Shown piece after piece: positions 18,006 to 25,930 of a stretch of DNA of 64,000 nucleotides; positions within the stretch are counted from its first letter, which is position 1, and each line of letters starts with the position of its first letter. The stretch is from positions 682,001 through 746,000 of the forward strand of contig NZ_AP028065.1 of the NCBI RefSeq assembly GCF_030297135.1, read 5' to 3'. The notes below the pieces were generated by a model, which ran no database searches, was not told where the DNA came from, and worked only from the letters and a program-made list of their open reading frames with translations. Both the position numbers and the translations under genes were made by a program. Source of the DNA: Pseudoalteromonas apostichopi (GTDB taxonomy: Bacteria > Pseudomonadota > Gammaproteobacteria > Enterobacterales > Alteromonadaceae).

Positions 18006-18596
18006 ATGAGTTTTGAAATTTTAACAGCCTTGGCATTGTTTGCTTTGGTGTCATCAATTACCCCTGGTCCAAATAACTTAATGTTGATGAGCTCAGGTGC
18101 TAACTTTGGCTTCAAAAGAACCACACCGCACTTACTTGGCGTGACGCTTGGCTTTATGTTGATGCTGGTTTTGGTGGGCCTTGGCATCATGCAGCTATTT
18201 GACTTATTCCCTCCAAGCTATTTGATATTAAAGGTATTTTGCATTGCTTACTTGCTATATCTGGCGTTTAAAATTGCCACAAGTAACGCACAACAAAAAG
18301 CCAGTAGTGAAAGTAAGCCGTTTACTTTTATTCAGGCTGCACTATTTCAATGGGTGAACCCAAAAGCGTGGGCAATGGCATTAAGCGCGGTTAGTTTGTA
18401 TGCCCCAGACAAAAACCTCACCTCAGTGTTAATCGTAAGCCTCGTATTTGGCTTAATTAACCTGCCATGCGTCAGCTCGTGGACTTTACTTGGCGAAAAG
18501 CTGCAACACTGGCTTGCCAGCCCAAAGCGCTTAAAAGCATTTAACTACCTAATGGCAATACTATTAATTGCTTCAGTGATGTTTAGTTTGTTTTAA
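18006..18596 (+). CDS. LysE/RhtB-family amino acid exporter
   Basis: 196 residues, about six membrane segments. The N-terminal signature SSITPGPNNLMLMSSGANFG is diagnostic of LysE/RhtB translocators, and QWVNPKAWAMALSA matches the conserved second signature. Role: export of a basic or neutral amino acid from the cytoplasm. GGAGAG lies upstream of the ATG. It is divergent from the Lrp/AsnC regulator that probably controls it. Confidence 0.9.
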   Translation: MSFEILTALALFALVSSITPGPNNLMLMSSGANFGFKRTTPHLLGVTLGFMLMLVLVGLGIMQLFDLFPPSYLILKVFCIAYLLYLAFKIATSNAQQKASSESKPFTFIQAALFQWVNPKAWAMALSAVSLYAPDKNLTSVLIVSLVFGLINLPCVSSWTLLGEKLQHWLASPKRLKAFNYLMAILLIASVMFSLF

Positions 18597-18617
18597 GTGA
18601 TTATTATGATTGAAATA

Positions 18618-18643
18618 CCAATTCACTTGATTAAGTGAATTGG
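18618..18643. repeat. Short palindrome between convergent genes (repeat relic or terminator)
   Basis: CCAATTCACTT, four bases, then AAGTGAATTGG is a perfect 11-bp hairpin. No T run follows. Its start (ATACCAA) resembles the terminal ATACCAA of the element at 24692, so it may be a short relative of that repeat; it may also stop transcription between the exporter and the lipoprotein gene. Confidence 0.45.
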
Positions 18644-18655
18644 CTTGGATCTAAA

Positions 18656-19837
18656 CTACATAAATTCAAACTGTTCAACAGTTGCGAGCTTTAATTTGTC
18701 TATGTCTTTTTTGGCCGCTTTACAATGACGACGTAACTTTGAAGGAACATCTTTATCTGCAACAAGGCTTTTTAGCATAGCTTGGTAACGCATCGTTTGT
18801 GCATTGGCAATAATTTTACAATAGTACGCGACACCATCTAACATACGCCCATCGACATTATATTTATTTTGCCAGAGTTTATTCGCTAATGCGTCTAGGT
18901 ATTGCTCTTTGTAAACACCGATATTATAAAATTTCTTACCAAGGATTTGAGTTTCGGTACCATCAGCTTGGTTCACTACATCAACAAACTGGTAATGCTC
19001 TTGGCTATTAACATTATAAGTTAACTTTGAGTAAAACTGCCCATCAGCAGGTGACTTAACCATTTGAACACTACCAAGATCTGTGAAATGAAATATTTGT
19101 ATTTCAGGCTTGTTATTAAAAAAGCCTTTTTCAATATAACGAATATGATCAGGCTCACCTAACTTCTTAATTATAGCTTCCGCGCTTAGCCCCTGTTCAA
19201 GAAAAAACAATGGGTTATCAAATGACTCTGTTGTGATAGCAACCTGCTTTTTAATAGTCGCTTGCGTTTTTGGCGGCTCGGGAAGTACAACTTTACCCTT
19301 AACTAATTTGGCGATTACAGCTGCATTCTTATCAGGATCACCTTTTAAAACCACAGCATCAGATACTTGCTCACCAGCGCTATTTACAAGCCAAACAGAA
19401 GAAAAGTCACTACTCAAATACCCCTTTACTAGATAGCTTTGCCCTGCTTCTGGAATAAAAGATACATCACCTGTAACAATGTAATTCGTTCCTGAATTAA
19501 ACATATAGTTAATAGGTGCGGCATGATGGACCTGCGCTACTAGTGTTAGTGTCATTTCCTCTGCAGGTACTTTTCGACTAAACCCAACAGGTGACAGAAC
19601 CATACCTTGCCCATAAGTTGCTTGGTTTGTTGCCCTAATAGCATTATTGACATCTTTACCATTCACTTTACTCAAGTAAAAGAACCGTCCTGTACTAGTT
19701 GCCATGGTTCTGAAGGTGTCATCTATAGTTGCAGTTTCGCCCTGATATCCTTGAGGAACAGGGTTATAAGTTGTCATACAAGCAGCTAAAGTTGATACAA
19801 AGAATAAAATAGCAAAGATTTGTATTAATTTTTTCAT
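18656..19837 (-). CDS. Hypothetical lipoprotein with a BamE-like segment
   Basis: 393 residues with a lipoprotein signal ending in LAAC. The N-terminal half is predicted beta-rich. After a linker with KVVLPEPPKTQATIKKQ, a segment FFLEQGLSAEAIIKKLGEPD followed by a Phe/aromatic-rich strand resembles the SmpA/BamE-like fold (Gly-Glu-Pro turn), which often helps assemble envelope complexes. The C-terminus is basic and helical with two Cys. No family recognised. Lone gene. Confidence 0.55.
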   Translation of the reverse strand: MKKLIQIFAILFFVSTLAACMTTYNPVPQGYQGETATIDDTFRTMATSTGRFFYLSKVNGKDVNNAIRATNQATYGQGMVLSPVGFSRKVPAEEMTLTLVAQVHHAAPINYMFNSGTNYIVTGDVSFIPEAGQSYLVKGYLSSDFSSVWLVNSAGEQVSDAVVLKGDPDKNAAVIAKLVKGKVVLPEPPKTQATIKKQVAITTESFDNPLFFLEQGLSAEAIIKKLGEPDHIRYIEKGFFNNKPEIQIFHFTDLGSVQMVKSPADGQFYSKLTYNVNSQEHYQFVDVVNQADGTETQILGKKFYNIGVYKEQYLDALANKLWQNKYNVDGRMLDGVAYYCKIIANAQTMRYQAMLKSLVADKDVPSKLRRHCKAAKKDIDKLKLATVEQFEFM

Positions 19838-20092
19838 ATTTTTAAATTCTATATTTAATAGTTAATTCTAAATTAAAATGCTTAAGCTATGTGCACAGTG
19901 AGGCTTTAAGCATGTTAAATATAAACGGAGGCATGATTCTATTTTTTCTTAAAGAAAACGTGGGGGACTTACTTAAAAGTGGCACAAGTAGAAACATCCA
20001 TGTTTTGCGCAACGTACTTTATCAGCTATCAGTTGCTTGTTCACTAAAACCGTATAATCTAATAAACAAATCTAACCGTAATGAATTGAAGA
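19838..20092. other. Intergenic region, no supported gene
   Basis: 255 bp between the lipoprotein start and the decayed murein endopeptidase gene. A plus-strand frame of 89 codons begins here (GTG at 19891) but runs into the antisense of the pseudogene and has no recognisable family or usable ribosome site, so I do not call it. Confidence 0.5.
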
Positions 20093-20759
20093 CTATTTTT
20101 CACACGGTACTAAAAAATCAACGTGGTAATGCTCATCATGTCGTACCCAAGATGGTCTAGTCGAAAACTGGATGTGCTTTTTAAATCATCTGCATACTTG
20201 GTTTTATAAAGCCCTGCAGGGTTGGGTCAAAGGTCACCCGCCAAAGATCGTAACCTTTTGCTGTTGCCGATGTATGCAGCTCAACAATATGAGCTGCTAA
20301 AGCGGTGTAATCAACCTTAAACTGTTCAAACTGGCCTTGTTCATAAAATTCAATGTCGTAGCCAAAACGATTGAAAACGAGAGTTGGCAAATGAACGGAT
20401 TGCCCCTTTTCGTTAACAACAGATGTCATAAAATCAATAGACAAACCATTTTGATGGGTCTTGTGCGAGTTAAGTTTACTGCCATTTTCTAAGCCCGTTT
20501 CAGCGTATTTGTATCGTTTATCTGAATGGGATTTCTGGAGCATTTGGTAAGCATTAACAATGATGTTTTTTACCTGCGAATGAACATACGTACGCCCTAC
20601 CAGCTCAGCCACTTTGCTGTAACTGGTAAAGTTATCGCCATTGCTTGGCAGTTTTACTGCATTACGTACATAGCCATTGGCAGTAACCACATAAACTGTT
20701 AGCCATAGCCGACTGAGAGCTAATTAATAAGACTACAACTAAACACGTTTATGCGGCAA
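20093..20759 (-). pseudogene. Decayed penicillin-insensitive murein endopeptidase-like gene (LAS/M15-M74 type)
   Basis: The core frame (20181-20690) encodes VTANGYVRNAVKLPSNGDNF, GRTYVHSQVKNIIVNAYQML and the zinc motif HKTHQNGLSIDF of LAS-type murein endopeptidases, but lacks both ends. The missing ends are in other frames. A signal peptide LVVVLLISSQSAMA lies at 20742-20701, preceded in a third frame by MPHKRV from a TTG at 20759. Downstream, KTKYADDLKSTSSF (about 20195-20155) and then SWVRHDEHYHVDF (about 20152-20114, with the HxH zinc ligand) run to a stop at 20093. At least four single-base shifts are needed, so the gene is broken. An intact protein would be periplasmic and cleave peptidoglycan cross-links. 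Confidence 0.8.
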
Positions 20760-20793
20760 AAAATAACGGTCGAAACCAAATTAAAATAAACGC

Positions 20794-21315
20794 TTAAAGC
20801 ATACTCTTTAAGGTCGCGTCTTTATCTATGAAATGATGCTTAAGCGCCGCTAAAATATGGATTGAAAGGGCCGCTGATAACAAATAGCCAGATAAAATAT
20901 GAATTTGCCAGCCAAAATCGCTTAACCAAGCATTAAACGCAACGGCCTGACCCGTTTCATTGTAATTACTAGCAATTAATTGCCACGAAAAAACAGCAAT
21001 ACCAAAACCGCCAAAACCACTATAAAAAGCACCTGACAGTAACATTACAGCTAGCAAGATTAGCAAGCCCCAATGATAAAAATGAAGCCACTTAGTTAAG
21101 CTCGATTGTATGGCAGATTGAAACGGCTGATAGAGCCTATAAACTATCCTTAATAACCAGATGATAGCAATGAGCACCGCAATTGATTTATGCCAATGAT
21201 ACAAGCTGTAATCAGTCACCCAGGTCATGTAGTAACCCAACACAAGTACGCTCAGAATTAATATCGCACTTAGCCAGTGCAAAATCTTATGTGTTTTCTG
21301 TGTCTTTTTTGTCAT
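20794..21315 (-). CDS. Cytochrome b561-type membrane protein
   Basis: 173 residues, four membrane helices. It begins KKTQKTHKILHWLSAILILS with the first heme His, has LYHWHKSIAVL, HFYHWGLLILLAVMLLSG and ends IHILSGYLLSAALSIHILAALKHHF. These paired His residues on helices 1, 2 and 4 are the heme-b ligands of the bacterial CybB family. Role: electron transfer in the inner membrane, possibly superoxide:quinone oxidoreduction as in E. coli CybB. It follows the LytTR membrane regulator in the same direction with an 82-bp gap. Confidence 0.85.
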   Translation of the reverse strand: MTKKTQKTHKILHWLSAILILSVLVLGYYMTWVTDYSLYHWHKSIAVLIAIIWLLRIVYRLYQPFQSAIQSSLTKWLHFYHWGLLILLAVMLLSGAFYSGFGGFGIAVFSWQLIASNYNETGQAVAFNAWLSDFGWQIHILSGYLLSAALSIHILAALKHHFIDKDATLKSML

Positions 21316-21397
21316 GAACTTTATCCTTAAAAACTATATTCATGACTTAATAGTAAAGATTAAGCTTTTGTTTTAAATAAGATTGTGACGAAAGCCA

Positions 21398-22201
21398 TCA
21401 TTCTGTGACGAATGCACTCGACTCACTTAATACATTTGCTAGAGCAGGCTTAAAAGTTTTGCTAACAGGAATGCTAAACCCTAGTTTCATCTGTAAAGTT
21501 GCATTTGCTTTATGAAGATTAAAATCTTCAATGTGGGCTAAGTTTACAAGGTAGCTGCGATGCACTTGCTTGAATTCATAGCAAGGCAAGTGAGCTTGGC
21601 TGTTTTTGATGGTATCTCTTTTTAAAAAGCATTCAGATAATGTTTGTATTTCGACATAGTTGCCTGCAGCTTTAATAAATAATATTGATTCTGGAGAAAG
21701 TCTCTTAACAACCCCTTTGTGGTTTATTTCAATATACTTAGGTGGACCTTTCTCTGGCTTATCTTGCTTCGCTTGTGGCAAAAACGACATGCTGCATAAT
21801 CGCCACAACGCCAAAACTAAGCAACACGCTATTAAGTACTTTGGTAAAAGCTGGATAAATGACGCTGCAATTGCATAACCATAAAAAGAGTAATCAATAA
21901 AAATACGTAAGATCACCAATGAACAAATAGCAACTGTGCACGCGATAATAAAAACAAATACGTTATTACGGACTCTGCCTTTTAAATCAACAAAAGCCAC
22001 CAATGCAATATTTAAAGCACATAAAGCCCCCCACTCTTTGAACCAAAAAACCTGTGAGTCCATAAACTGATATTGGCCTCCTGCAGTTAAATGGCGCCAA
22101 AAAAAGCAATATACATTAAATAAAATAAAAAAAGCCCCCCATAAAAAAGCCGCTTTTTGCCAAAGTTTTGTTAATTGCTGCCAGTATTTATAAATAATCA
22201 T
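21398..22201 (-). CDS. Membrane-anchored LytTR-domain regulator
   Basis: 267 residues from the ATG at 22201, chosen because GGAG lies five bases upstream; a GTG two codons earlier is too close to it. Residues 1-135 contain about four transmembrane helices (AFLWGAFFILFNVYCFFWRH, NVFVFIIACTVAICSLVILR). The C-terminal 100 residues form a LytTR DNA-binding domain: SPESILFIKAAGNYVEIQTL, FKQVHRSYLVNLAHIEDF. It lacks a receiver, so sensing would occur through the membrane part. It is divergent from an orphan periplasmic binding protein. Target genes unknown. Confidence 0.85.
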   Translation of the reverse strand: MIIYKYWQQLTKLWQKAAFLWGAFFILFNVYCFFWRHLTAGGQYQFMDSQVFWFKEWGALCALNIALVAFVDLKGRVRNNVFVFIIACTVAICSLVILRIFIDYSFYGYAIAASFIQLLPKYLIACCLVLALWRLCSMSFLPQAKQDKPEKGPPKYIEINHKGVVKRLSPESILFIKAAGNYVEIQTLSECFLKRDTIKNSQAHLPCYEFKQVHRSYLVNLAHIEDFNLHKANATLQMKLGFSIPVSKTFKPALANVLSESSAFVTE

Positions 22202-22368
22202 AGCCACTCCATTTGAATCATAAAAGATAGCAAAAATAAGTACTTCCTTATAAAGGCTTTTTAATTATATGTTAAAGCTTGTTAGTTCATACAAAAGCTC
22301 TCTGGTAAATTCAAGCTAGGCCACTATAATTAGTTCGAGCTTATAATAAAATTGCAATATGTAGTGCT

Positions 22369-23379
22369 ATGTCTTTAAAAGTATTATTAAATTTTAAATT
22401 AAACTGGGTGTTTTTGTGCGCCTGTTTTTGGCTTTTTGCTCTGCCAATTCAGGCCAAATATGTGGTGGCTGTTGTGGGTAAAACCAAGAACGATAGCTTT
22501 TATCAGCAAGCCTTTCGTGGTTGTGAGCAATTTGCAAAACAACATCTCGATTTTGAATGTATTTACGACGGCCCTAAAGACTTTCAAGATATTCGCACCC
22601 AAGTGTTAGTGATCACCGACCTCATTCGTAGAAACAATATTAGTGGTTTATTAATCGCAACCACAGACTCTAATTATCTTGTTGCAAGAGCTCTTAAACA
22701 GCTTAAAGATAACAACATTCCTGTAATTACCTTTGACTCTGATCTGCTCGAAGAAGATCAGCAATATCGTTTAGCCTATGTAGGTACTAATAATTTTGAT
22801 TATGGTGTTGCGTTAGGCAACGAATTAAAAAAATTTACTAACAAAACAACCAACCAAGTGTGTATTCAGTCAGGGCATTCAACGACACCTAATTTAAACA
22901 AGCGTATTGAAGGTGTGCGCTATGCATTATCAGGGCAAAAAGATAAACGTTTAAGTGGTGAAAATGGCTGGAGTGAGTTTGATCGCTGCCCTTTGTATAG
23001 CTTAGGCAAGCGAGAGGTATCCCTCGGCCAGCTCGACAAACTTCTTAACCTCGAAAATCCACCACTATTTTTAGCTGTAGCAGGTTTTGCCCAATTTAAC
23101 CCTAACTATGCAAACGTAATTGCTAAACATAAACAGCGCATTGCCAATAAAGACGTGGTGATTGTTTCTGCCGATACAGAGCAAATGCAATTAGACGTAT
23201 TACAGCAAGGATTATCATCGGCTAACATTGGTCAAAACCCATTTGAAATGGGCCGTCTGTCTGCTGAATTGATGTATCAGTACCTAACTAAAGGTGAGCG
23301 ACCCGCTAAGTCTCACTATTATTTAGACTTTCACTATTGCCAGCAAAGTAATGCTGGTACTTGCACCGTTAATCACTAA
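22369..23379 (+). CDS. Orphan periplasmic sugar-binding-type protein
   Basis: 336 residues. A signal peptide (FLCACFWLFALPIQA) is followed by a type-1 periplasmic binding fold: VVAVVGKTKNDSFYQQAFRG, SGLLIATTDSNYLVARALKQ, NIPVITFDSDL, AYVGTNNFDYGVALG and IVSADTEQMQ. This is the RbsB/peripla_BP_4 pattern. No ABC permease or ATPase is nearby, so it may feed a sensor rather than a transporter. It sits divergent to a membrane LytTR regulator (161 bp apart), which makes a ligand-sensing pair conceivable; this is inference. The YCQQSNAGTC tail is unusual. Confidence 0.75.
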   Translation: MSLKVLLNFKLNWVFLCACFWLFALPIQAKYVVAVVGKTKNDSFYQQAFRGCEQFAKQHLDFECIYDGPKDFQDIRTQVLVITDLIRRNNISGLLIATTDSNYLVARALKQLKDNNIPVITFDSDLLEEDQQYRLAYVGTNNFDYGVALGNELKKFTNKTTNQVCIQSGHSTTPNLNKRIEGVRYALSGQKDKRLSGENGWSEFDRCPLYSLGKREVSLGQLDKLLNLENPPLFLAVAGFAQFNPNYANVIAKHKQRIANKDVVIVSADTEQMQLDVLQQGLSSANIGQNPFEMGRLSAELMYQYLTKGERPAKSHYYLDFHYCQQSNAGTCTVNH

Positions 23380-23458
23380 AACTTTGATCTCACTAAAGTG
23401 CAATTAACTAGATAAGGACTAGACTTACAACAACTTGATTAATTGAAAGGATTTAGCA

Positions 23459-23878
23459 ATGACACACCTAGTTAGTGATTTGATGACGCCAGACCCGTTT
23501 GCTATTAGTGCACAAAATACCCTGCATGACGCTCATAACCTAATGAAAGAGAAGAATGTCCGTCATATCCCAGTGATCAATGAGCACGGTGGTTTAGTTG
23601 GCATGTTAACGCAAAAAATCATGATTGCTCAGGTAATGAATATCATGGCTAATTACAGCGCCAGCGCCCTTGAACGAAAAGAAAAACAAACCAAAGTAGT
23701 TGATATCATGGCTACCGATTTTACCAGTATCTCGCCAGAGCAACCGTTGCATGACGTCGCTAAGTTCTTTGTCGAAAATCGCCACGGCTGCATGCCTGTA
23801 GTTGATAAAGATAACAACTTAGTGGGAATTCTAACCTCATCTGACTTTGTTCGCTTAGCAGCAGCATTACTCTCTTAA
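23459..23878 (+). CDS. Two-CBS-domain protein
   Basis: 139 residues made of a CBS pair: MTPDPFAISAQNTLHDAHNL and VRHIPVINEHGGLVGMLTQK, then MATDFTSISPEQPLHDVAKF and HGCMPVVDKDNNLVGILTSS. Such stand-alone Bateman modules bind adenosine nucleotides and regulate partner proteins. GAAAGGA precedes the ATG at the right distance. The partner is unknown; neighbours are an orphan binding protein and dps. Confidence 0.88.
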   Translation: MTHLVSDLMTPDPFAISAQNTLHDAHNLMKEKNVRHIPVINEHGGLVGMLTQKIMIAQVMNIMANYSASALERKEKQTKVVDIMATDFTSISPEQPLHDVAKFFVENRHGCMPVVDKDNNLVGILTSSDFVRLAAALLS

Positions 23879-23900
23879 GCCGTTAAATTTAAACTTATAT

Positions 23901-23939
23901 CTGCACACTGAATTTTTTACATTCGGTGTGCAGAGTTTT
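23901..23939 (+). terminator. Terminator after the CBS-domain gene
   Basis: CTGCACACTGAAT (23901-23913) pairs with ATTCGGTGTGCAG (23921-23933) over 13 bp with one G-T pair, followed by AGTTTT. Confidence 0.75.
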
Positions 23940-24111
23940 CATACTCCACCTTAGCCATAGCTACTGCAACAAAACACAAAAAAAATCTAACCAAATAAAT
24001 TCAACAACTTAACCACAAATCTCTTTTAGGCATAACGTTTGCTTCTATCTAACTAAACATGCTTTTAAAACTAAAAGCGAAAGGAAATTAATAGATAATC
24101 TCGGAGGAGTA

Positions 24112-24630
24112 ATGAGTAATTCATCATCAAAAGTCGCAGAATTTACAGCACCGGGTGTTAAAGACCAAGCTGCAGCTGACACAATTGCTATTTTAGACCA
24201 GCGTATGGTCGCTTTAATCGATTTACACCTCACTTTAAAACACATTCACTGGAATGTTGTTGGACCTAATTTTATTGGTGTACACGAAATGCTCGACCCG
24301 CAAGTAAGCGCAGTCCAAGAGATGACTGATACGATTGCAGAGCGTATTGCAACTATGGGTGGCGTACCTGTTGGCACACCACAATCAATTGTAGATCGCC
24401 GTACATGGGAAGACTATTCAATTGGTAAAGGTTTAGTGACTGACCATCTATCTTCACTTGATAAAGTGTACAACGGCGTCAATAAAGACCACCGTGCAGC
24501 TATCGAAAAGCTTGGTGAGCTAGACCCAGTTTCTGAAGATATGATCACCGGCCAACTGGCCGATTTAGAACAATTCCAATGGTTTGTTCGTGCGCACATT
24601 GAATCGTCTACCGGCGAATTGAAAGGCTAA
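24112..24630 (+). CDS. dps: Dps-family ferritin-like DNA-protection protein
   Basis: 172 residues. The ferroxidase centre motif of Dps is present: LHLTLKHIHWNVVGPNFIGV and HEMLDPQVSAVQEMTDTIAE, with the His, Asp and Glu ligands contributed across the dimer interface. Dodecameric shells of this family oxidise Fe(II) with H2O2 and protect DNA. GGAGGAG lies right before the ATG, so translation should be strong. A hairpin terminator follows 27 bp after the stop. With the catalase at 49.6 kb it is one of two peroxide defences in the window. Confidence 0.92.
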   Translation: MSNSSSKVAEFTAPGVKDQAAADTIAILDQRMVALIDLHLTLKHIHWNVVGPNFIGVHEMLDPQVSAVQEMTDTIAERIATMGGVPVGTPQSIVDRRTWEDYSIGKGLVTDHLSSLDKVYNGVNKDHRAAIEKLGELDPVSEDMITGQLADLEQFQWFVRAHIESSTGELKG

Positions 24631-24657
24631 ACCCCTAGGTCTATCCGAAGACCCCTT

Positions 24658-24681
24658 GCCCAGCATTTGCTGGGCTTTTTT
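24658..24681 (+). terminator. Terminator of dps
   Basis: GCCCAGCA, a TT loop and TGCTGGGC form a perfect 8-bp stem followed by six T, a classic intrinsic terminator. Confidence 0.9.
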
Positions 24682-24691
24682 ATGCTTTGTT

Positions 24692-24853
24692 ATACCAACC
24701 CGCTTAATTAAGTAGTCTATTTTTTGGCAATAAAACCTCGTTGATAACAAGGCAAAAATTTCGTTATTTAGTTGTTCTAAATGAGAAATTTTTAACGCAG
24801 TTAGCGACAGGTTTAATCCCTCAAAATGATTAAGTATTACTGCGGGTTGGTAT
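24692..24853. repeat. MITE-like 162-bp element with 12-bp terminal inverted repeats
   Basis: ATACCAACCCGC at 24692-24703 is inverted perfectly at 24842-24853. Inside, AAAAATTTC (24754-24762) pairs with GAAATTTTT (24785-24793), with an inner ATTTAG/CTAAAT stem, so the element can fold into nested hairpins. It codes for nothing. The right end coincides with the first base of the corA stop codon (on the minus strand). The TAxTACC-type ends resemble small non-autonomous elements of marine gammaproteobacteria. Confidence 0.65.
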
Positions 24854-25809
24854 TACAACCAACCTTTATGTTTAAAGAACAAGTAAGGTGCAAAGCCAGA
24901 CAGCAACATAATGCCAATTGCAAACGGGTAACCCCATGCCCATTGCAGTTCTGGCATGCTGTTAAAATTCATCCCATAGATACTTGCGACGACGGTCGGA
25001 GGTAAAAACACCACAGAAGCAATTGAAAAGGTTTTGATAATTTGGTTTTGTTCGATGTTAATAAAACCCTGAGTCGAGTCCATTAAAAAGTTCACTTTAT
25101 CAAACAAGAAGGTACAGTGAGACATAAGGGTATCAATATCGAGCACAATTTCACGCAGTGATTCGCGGTCTTCTGTTGGTGCTCCTAAGTAGCGCAGTAA
25201 AAACGAGATATTCCGACGCGTATCCATCAAACATAAACGCACCTTGCCGTTGTTATCTTCAAGACGAGAGATTCGGCTAACGGCTTCTTCTAAATCTGAG
25301 TCGTCTTCTTCAAGTACATAAGCACTGAGTTTTTCTAATTGATGGTGCATGTCTTCAAGCATATCTGCGTGGTTTTCGACTTTTTGATCAAACAAAGTTA
25401 CTAAAAGTTGCTTGGGATTATCACACGCCACTTGCCCTTTTCGAGCACGAAGTCGTAATAAACGAAAATCGGCTAATTCATCATCACGGATTGTCAGCAA
25501 ACAGTTGTCTTGTAACAAACAAGCCACTGTCACCGTATTAAAGCGCCCTTCATTTGGTGACATAAAAAGCGCATGCACATGCAAGCCTTCATGGTCGATA
25601 AAACACCGGGAAGACGCCTCGATTTCTTCAACATCATCAGCACCGGGTAAGGTAATATTGAGGGTGCCTGCCAGTGCTTGTCGTTCTTCTTCTGTTGGAT
25701 TTATGGTATCAATCCAGTGGGCATTTTTAATAGAAGTGACAAGAGGCGTATCAGCAGCTGGTTCGGTTTCTGTAATTACACCTTGGTCTATAGAAAAAAA
25801 TCGTAACAT
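24853..25809 (-). CDS. corA: CorA-family magnesium/divalent cation channel
   Basis: 318 residues. The N-terminal cytoplasmic domain is acidic (VEEIEASSRCFIDHEGLHVH), followed by long helices (DMEDMHHQLEKL-like region, VRLCLMDTRRNISFLLRYLG), and two C-terminal membrane helices with the signature YGMNFNSMPEL between them. The GMN motif forms the pore selectivity filter. It ends KHKGWL as CorA proteins do. Role: pentameric Mg2+ (also Co2+/Ni2+) uptake. Its stop codon abuts the MITE-like element. Confidence 0.92.
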   Translation of the reverse strand: MLRFFSIDQGVITETEPAADTPLVTSIKNAHWIDTINPTEEERQALAGTLNITLPGADDVEEIEASSRCFIDHEGLHVHALFMSPNEGRFNTVTVACLLQDNCLLTIRDDELADFRLLRLRARKGQVACDNPKQLLVTLFDQKVENHADMLEDMHHQLEKLSAYVLEEDDSDLEEAVSRISRLEDNNGKVRLCLMDTRRNISFLLRYLGAPTEDRESLREIVLDIDTLMSHCTFLFDKVNFLMDSTQGFINIEQNQIIKTFSIASVVFLPPTVVASIYGMNFNSMPELQWAWGYPFAIGIMLLSGFAPYLFFKHKGWL

Positions 25810-25930
25810 GCGCCCTATCCTGATAAATCAATTTAAAGCAAATACTATAGCTGTTCACGTTAATGAACAATGACAATGCTACTAATTCCCGGGTAAAGCA
25901 GAAAAATAATTTAAACTTAACATCAATTAC

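Noticed and set aside
19891..20160. 89-codon plus-strand frame as a gene
   Set aside because: It begins with GTG without a proper ribosome site, has no recognisable family and its 3' half is antisense to the surviving C-terminus of the murein endopeptidase pseudogene.
25412..25873. 153-codon plus-strand frame across corA
   Set aside because: Antisense shadow of the confidently identified CorA gene with no family signature.
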